A DNA stretch of 64,000 nucleotides from JBMNGH01 sp050949725 (GTDB lineage Bacteria; Bacillota; Thermosediminibacteria; Thermosediminibacterales; Tepidanaerobacteraceae), in NCBI GenBank assembly GCA_050949725.1, contig JBMNGH010000009.1:59328-123327 (forward strand). Direction: 5' to 3'. Below the pieces are notes generated by a model. It was not told the DNA's origin. It did not search any database and saw nothing but the letters and a program-made list of their open reading frames with translations. Position numbers and translations under genes: made by a program. Of the stretch, positions 60,425 through 64,000 are shown piece by piece (the stretch's first letter is position 1; every line of letters begins with the position of its first letter).

Positions 60425-62080
60425 ATGAAAGTAATCATAGATGGGCTTGAAGAGATGCATTTGGCCGAGCCTGTTTCTCTGCTTACAATTGCTAATGAGT
60501 TCAAAGATAAGTATAACTTTCCAATAATGGCTGTTATTGTCGATAAAGATTTGAGGGAGTTGACTTATAAAATAGATCGTGACGCTTCATTAAAATTTTT
60601 AGATATGTCAACAGATGTCGGAATGAAGATTTACTTGCGCACATTGACATTTTTATTCGTGAAAGCGTGTAAAGATATTTTTCCAGGATGTATTGTTGAT
60701 GTTCAACACTCTCTAGGTGACGGGCTTTATTGTGAAATCCACAGAGGAGAGCCACTGAGTGAAAATGATGTGGAGCTTATTGAAGCCAGAATGAAACAGC
60801 TTGTTCAAAAAGATTTACCTATTGTGAAAACAAAAATGCCTCTAGATGAAGCTATACTGATGTTTAAAAAAAGGGGCATGGAAGACAAAGTAAGGATCCT
60901 TAAACATAGAGATAAACGGACAGTCAACATATATGAACTCGATGGGATGAAGGATTACTTTTTCGGATACATGCTTCCATCAACGGGATTCCTTAAGTGG
61001 TTTAAACTTCATTTTTACCTTCCCGGTATTATTTTACAATTTCCAAAAACTATTAATCCTACTCATATCGCGCAATATCGAGAACAACCCAAGCTTTCCA
61101 ATATATTCAGAGAGGCAGAACAGTGGGCGCGCATACTGAATGTTCACGATGTAGGTTCATTAAACGACAATATTAAGACTGGTCATGCATTCGAAATAAT
61201 TCGTGTTGCTGAAGCACTCCACGAAAAAAAAATAGCAGAAATAGCAGATATTATATATGAACATAAGGAAAGAACCAAGATCATCCTTATCGCAGGTCCT
61301 TCCTCCTCGGGTAAAACAACATTTGCACAAAGACTTATAGTTCAGCTTAAGGTCAATGGTCTTTTTCCGATTTCCATATCAACAGATGACTATTTTTTTG
61401 ACCGTGATAAAACACCTTTGTGCGAAAATGGAAAACCTGATTTCGAGTCACTTGAGGCAATTGATTTAAAGTTATTTAACCGGCATTTAACAAGTCTTAT
61501 ACAACAAAAAGAAGTTATTCTTCCCAAATATAATTTTCATACAGGCAAAAGGGAGTTTAGCCGTATACCTACTAGACTTAGAAGGGATCAACTTCTCATT
61601 ATAGAAGGAATTCATGCGCTAAACGAACGGTTAACTGCATCTATACCAAAAGAGAATAAGTTTAAAATCTACATTAGTGCACTTACTCAGCTAAATATAG
61701 ATAACAATAACCGTATTTCTACAACTGACACAAGGCTGCTCAGACGCATAGTCAGGGATAGCTGGGCACGCTCTTCTGATGCAAAAAAGACTATATCGAT
61801 GTGGAAAGATGTGCAGAACGGCGCCGAAAAGAATATTTTTCCTTACCAGGAACAAGCTGATGTTATGTTTAATTCGGCATTAGTTTATGAACTTTCAGTG
61901 CTAAAAAAATATGCGGAGCCATTATTGAAAAGTGTAACACCCGATGATACGGAATATATTTATGCAAAATATCTATTAAAGTTCCTTCAGTACTTTGTGC
62001 CAATAGATGATGAAAGGGAGATACCCTTGACATCGATTATTAGAGAATTTATCGGTGGAAGTTGTTTTAACAACAATTAA
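60425..62080 (+). CDS. Nucleoside (uridine) kinase-like protein with ThrRS-type N-terminal domains
   Basis: 551 aa. N-terminal 180 residues resemble TGS/threonyl-tRNA-synthetase second additional domains (FVKACKDIFPGCIVDVQHSLGDGLYCEI). The C-terminal half is a P-loop kinase of the uridine kinase/phosphoribulokinase class: IAGPSSSGKTTFAQRL near residue 292, STDDYFFDRDKTP, LPKYNFHTGKRE and IIEGIHALNERL. The architecture is common in Clostridia and annotated as nucleoside kinase; the substrate is not established. ATG after GAGGGAGGATATCAA. Confidence 0.88.
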   Translation: MKVIIDGLEEMHLAEPVSLLTIANEFKDKYNFPIMAVIVDKDLRELTYKIDRDASLKFLDMSTDVGMKIYLRTLTFLFVKACKDIFPGCIVDVQHSLGDGLYCEIHRGEPLSENDVELIEARMKQLVQKDLPIVKTKMPLDEAILMFKKRGMEDKVRILKHRDKRTVNIYELDGMKDYFFGYMLPSTGFLKWFKLHFYLPGIILQFPKTINPTHIAQYREQPKLSNIFREAEQWARILNVHDVGSLNDNIKTGHAFEIIRVAEALHEKKIAEIADIIYEHKERTKIILIAGPSSSGKTTFAQRLIVQLKVNGLFPISISTDDYFFDRDKTPLCENGKPDFESLEAIDLKLFNRHLTSLIQQKEVILPKYNFHTGKREFSRIPTRLRRDQLLIIEGIHALNERLTASIPKENKFKIYISALTQLNIDNNNRISTTDTRLLRRIVRDSWARSSDAKKTISMWKDVQNGAEKNIFPYQEQADVMFNSALVYELSVLKKYAEPLLKSVTPDDTEYIYAKYLLKFLQYFVPIDDEREIPLTSIIREFIGGSCFNNN

Positions 62081-62307
62081 TAAGGATTTTTGCTATTTTA
62101 CGACAAATCCAAATCAACCTGCCTTCATAGATTTAAAATAGGTTTAATACAAATATGCAAGCCCATTAGACTGCCAATCTAGCATAAGCAAAATATCCCT
62201 AATATACAAGAAGCGGAATGGATATTGTGAGTTGGGATTGCTTATAGGTATAAAATATATGGAAAAATATTACATATTTATTCGACACTATCAGCTTTAC
62301 TCATAAT
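62081..62307. other. AT-rich gap, no recognised feature
   Basis: No gene, repeat copy or strong hairpin seen between the nucleoside kinase gene and the cold-shock promoter. Confidence 0.4.
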
Positions 62308-62336
62308 TTGACTTTATAATTTATGTGTGCTATAGT
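62308..62336 (+). promoter_or_regulatory. Promoter of the cold-shock gene
   Basis: TTGACT (62308-62313), 17 bp, TATAGT (62331-62336), leaving an approximately 75-nt leader. Confidence 0.75.
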
Positions 62337-62417
62337 TTAAAAAGCAGTAGCACCATGTTTTTTATTTAATAAAAAGTGGTAAGACTACTCTATTTATCTT
62401 TTAGGAGGAATGATTAA

Positions 62418-62618
62418 GTGCAAGGCAAGGTTAAGTGGTTCAACCAGGAAAAGGGCTACGGATTCATCGAGGTTGAAGGAGAAAAGGATGTTTTCGTACA
62501 CTATTCGGCTTTACAGCAAGAAGGATTCAAGACATTAAAGGAAGGCGAAACTGTTGAATTTGAGATTGTAGAAGGCCAGAAAGGGCCTCAAGCAGCCAAT
62601 GTTGTAAGAGTTGAATAA
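62418..62618 (+). CDS. Cold-shock protein (CSD family)
   Basis: 66 aa single cold-shock domain: QGKVKWFNQEKGYGFIEVEG (RNP1 KGYGFI) and DVFVHYSAL (RNP2). Binds single-stranded RNA/DNA and melts RNA structure. GTG start, 8 nt after AGGAGGA. Usual length for the family. Confidence 0.96.
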   Translation: MQGKVKWFNQEKGYGFIEVEGEKDVFVHYSALQQEGFKTLKEGETVEFEIVEGQKGPQAANVVRVE

Positions 62619-62622
62619 AATT

Positions 62623-62648
62623 AAGCCCGGTGTATTTCCGGGCTTTTT
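62623..62648 (+). terminator. Terminator after the cold-shock gene
   Basis: AAGCCCGG, 7-nt loop, CCGGGCTT with T-run. Confidence 0.9.
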
Positions 62649-62737
62649 AATTTTATTCAGACAGGAGGATTTTTCTTTCCAAAAGGGAATAATTATAATA
62701 AGAGAACTACAATTCCCTGAAGGGAGAGTGGATTTTA

Positions 62738-63274
62738 ATGAAAGTAAATGTAAGCGGTAAAAATGTAACAATCACGAATGCCTTAAAGGAATATGCAGTA
62801 AAAAAAGTAGGCAAGATCGAAAGGTTTTTTGAAGGTGAATTGGAGGCCCAGGTTACTCTAAAGGTAGAGAAAGATAGGCACATAGTAGAAGTTGCTGTAC
62901 CGATGAACGGAATTTTATTAAGGGGCGAAGCTGAAACACACGATATGTATTCTTCGATCGACTTGGTTATAGAAAAGCTAGAAAAACAGATAGAAAAATA
63001 CAAGACAAAATTGGCACGAAGCATTAAAAAATCACCAATAAAAATTAAATCCACTTTTGAGAAGAGAAGTAACTCAAAAAACCAAACCGAGCCCAAAATC
63101 GTAAAGGTTAAAAGATTTGCCATAAAGCCAATGGATACCGAAGAGGCAATTATGCAGATGGATCTTCTGGGTCATGACTTTTTCGTATTTTCAAATGCCA
63201 TATCAAACGAAGTCAATGTCGTTTACAAGAGACGTGACGGAAATTACGGATTGATAGAGCCCGAGCTGCTCTAA
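62738..63274 (+). CDS. hpf: Ribosome hibernation promoting factor, long form
   Basis: 178 aa. N-terminal S30AE domain (KVNVSGKNVTITNALKEYAVKKVGKIERFF) and a C-terminal dimerisation domain (IVKVKRFAIKPMDTEEAIMQMDLLGHDFFVFSNAISNEVNVVYKRRDGNYGLIEP). The long form dimerises inactive 70S ribosomes to 100S particles in stationary phase. ATG after GAAGGGAG. Confidence 0.95.
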   Translation: MKVNVSGKNVTITNALKEYAVKKVGKIERFFEGELEAQVTLKVEKDRHIVEVAVPMNGILLRGEAETHDMYSSIDLVIEKLEKQIEKYKTKLARSIKKSPIKIKSTFEKRSNSKNQTEPKIVKVKRFAIKPMDTEEAIMQMDLLGHDFFVFSNAISNEVNVVYKRRDGNYGLIEPELL

Positions 63275-63327
63275 GGGGAAATAATTAATTTACATAAATA
63301 GATACCTACTTTAAGATGACATATACT

Positions 63328-63380
63328 CTCTTGTAGCGGAAGGCTTAATTATCAAAATAGCTACCGCTAGAAGGGAGTTT
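63328..63380 (+). terminator. Terminator after hpf
   Basis: CTCTCTTGTAGCGG pairs with CCGCTAGAAGGGAG (one mismatch, one wobble) across a loop of about 22 nt, then TTTTTCATTTT. Confidence 0.7.
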
Positions 63381-63487
63381 TTCATTTTGAGTGCATAGAT
63401 AGTAGTCTTATCATTTTTTTACTAATAATAGAAGGATTTAGTTAAGTAGAGTCGAATGTTTTAATATGAGTTTTGTGAGGTGATCAG

Positions 63488-64000
63488 ATGGCAGACAATG
63501 TTGATAAGGAGCATATAATATCTAATTGTGAACGACTTATAAGAAAAATAAATGATATAGTATCAGCTAAGATCGTAACATCTTCTGAAGGTAAAATATC
63601 AGAAATACATGTTGTTTCAAAGTCAAACAGAAACCCTAAGCAGATAGTAAGGGATATAGAGTCTGCGCTGATAGCCTCTGTAGGCGCAGCAATAGATCAC
63701 AAGAAAATTAGCATAGCCCAAATTAACGATGAAGAGGATACTGTATGTGAGCCGAGGCTAAAAGTCGATACAATTAATATAAAAAAATTTGCTAATAATA
63801 ATGAGATTTCAGTCACATTGATTGATCATTCTGGAAAAACCTTTGAGGGTCATGCACTTGGCATGGGCTCACTACAAAGTCAGATCAAGACCACTGCTAT
63901 TGCTACATTAGAGGCGATACAGAAGTATTTAAAGGACAAGTTTATTTTAGCACTCGATGATGTTGTTCTTTTCCAGATATCTGGAAAAGAAGCAATTTCT
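63488..64000 (+). CDS. Unidentified protein, 3' truncated by window end
   Basis: ATG at 63488 after GAGGTGATCAG; open to the last base (171 codons visible). Starts MADNVDKEHIISNCERLIRK. The next part (SSEGKISEIHVVSKSNRNPKQIVRDIESALIASVGAAIDHKKISIAQI) has the alternating pattern of a small alpha/beta domain. A second similar segment follows (ISVTLIDHSGKTFEGHALGMGS ... TTAIATLEAIQKYL). I do not recognise the family; two repeated alpha/beta units are my reading only. Confidence 0.75.
   Translation, partial: MADNVDKEHIISNCERLIRKINDIVSAKIVTSSEGKISEIHVVSKSNRNPKQIVRDIESALIASVGAAIDHKKISIAQINDEEDTVCEPRLKVDTINIKKFANNNEISVTLIDHSGKTFEGHALGMGSLQSQIKTTAIATLEAIQKYLKDKFILALDDVVLFQISGKEAIS

Overview
The window reads as the chromosome of an anaerobic, spore-forming member of the Bacillota (Clostridia). 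The evidence is spmA/spmB and a ytaF-like gene, ferredoxin-dependent 2-oxoacid oxidation, a glycine reductase operon with two in-frame UGA (selenocysteine) codons, T-box and glycine riboswitches, strong Shine-Dalgarno sequences and frequent TTG/GTG starts. Genus cannot be fixed from sequence alone. A di-inositol-phosphate type fusion enzyme hints at, but does not prove, a thermophilic lineage.

Layout. 1-5.1 kb: tail of an unknown gene, a ferredoxin-domain protein, an L,D-transpeptidase, spmAB and threonine aldolase. 5.2-28.4 kb: the most unusual part. A sigma-54 activator (5502-7238) is followed by three copies of the dyad TATCATNNTGATA and a textbook -24/-12 promoter (7466-7481). This promoter faces a run of 15 co-oriented genes: ADP-forming acyl-CoA synthetase alpha and beta subunits flanking iorAB; ATP-dependent hydantoinase hyuAB; an opine-dehydrogenase-type oxidoreductase; a carbamoyltransferase; an amidohydrolase; a DUF1097 membrane protein; a PreA-like flavo/iron-sulfur enzyme; three xanthine-dehydrogenase-type subunits; carbamate kinase; and diaminopropionate ammonia-lyase. 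I infer a fermentative route for N-heterocycles (hydantoin, pyrimidine or purine type) that makes ATP at two points: carbamoyl phosphate via carbamate kinase, and acyl-CoA via the ADP-forming synthetase. Parts resemble the known anaerobic uric-acid gene set (ssnA, arcC, ygeX, xdh types), but the combination with iorAB, a split ADP-forming synthetase and hyuAB is one I do not recognise.

28.6-40.6 kb: Gls24-like protein, rarA, phosphoribosyltransferase, S58 peptidase, molbindin, a NifU-like scaffold divergent from a Fur-family regulator, Fur-box-controlled feoAB, and an inositol module (inositol-1-phosphate synthase plus a cytidylyltransferase/CDP-alcohol transferase fusion, convergent with a PHP phosphoesterase). 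The inositol module is preceded by an attenuator-like leader. 40.7-48.1 kb: MBL-fold protein, T-box/ileS, Ogg-type glycosylase, a small six-Cys protein and an sdpI-sdpR pair with a 10-4-10 operator. 48.1-54.9 kb: tandem glycine riboswitch and trxA-grdE-grdA-grdB-grdC-grdD. 55-64 kb: NitT/TauT-type ABC transporter, ytaF-like gene, lemA plus TPM protein, nucleoside kinase, cold-shock protein, hpf and an incomplete gene.

A dispersed 65-70 bp hairpin element occurs at least six times (near 1.04, 28.4, 32.5 twice, 45.5 and 46.8 kb), always between genes, with apparent compensatory changes in its stem. The hydantoin/purine cluster and the glycine reductase operon may be metabolically linked if degradation yields glycine; that is inference. 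No tRNA, rRNA, CRISPR array, intact insertion sequence or prophage was seen.
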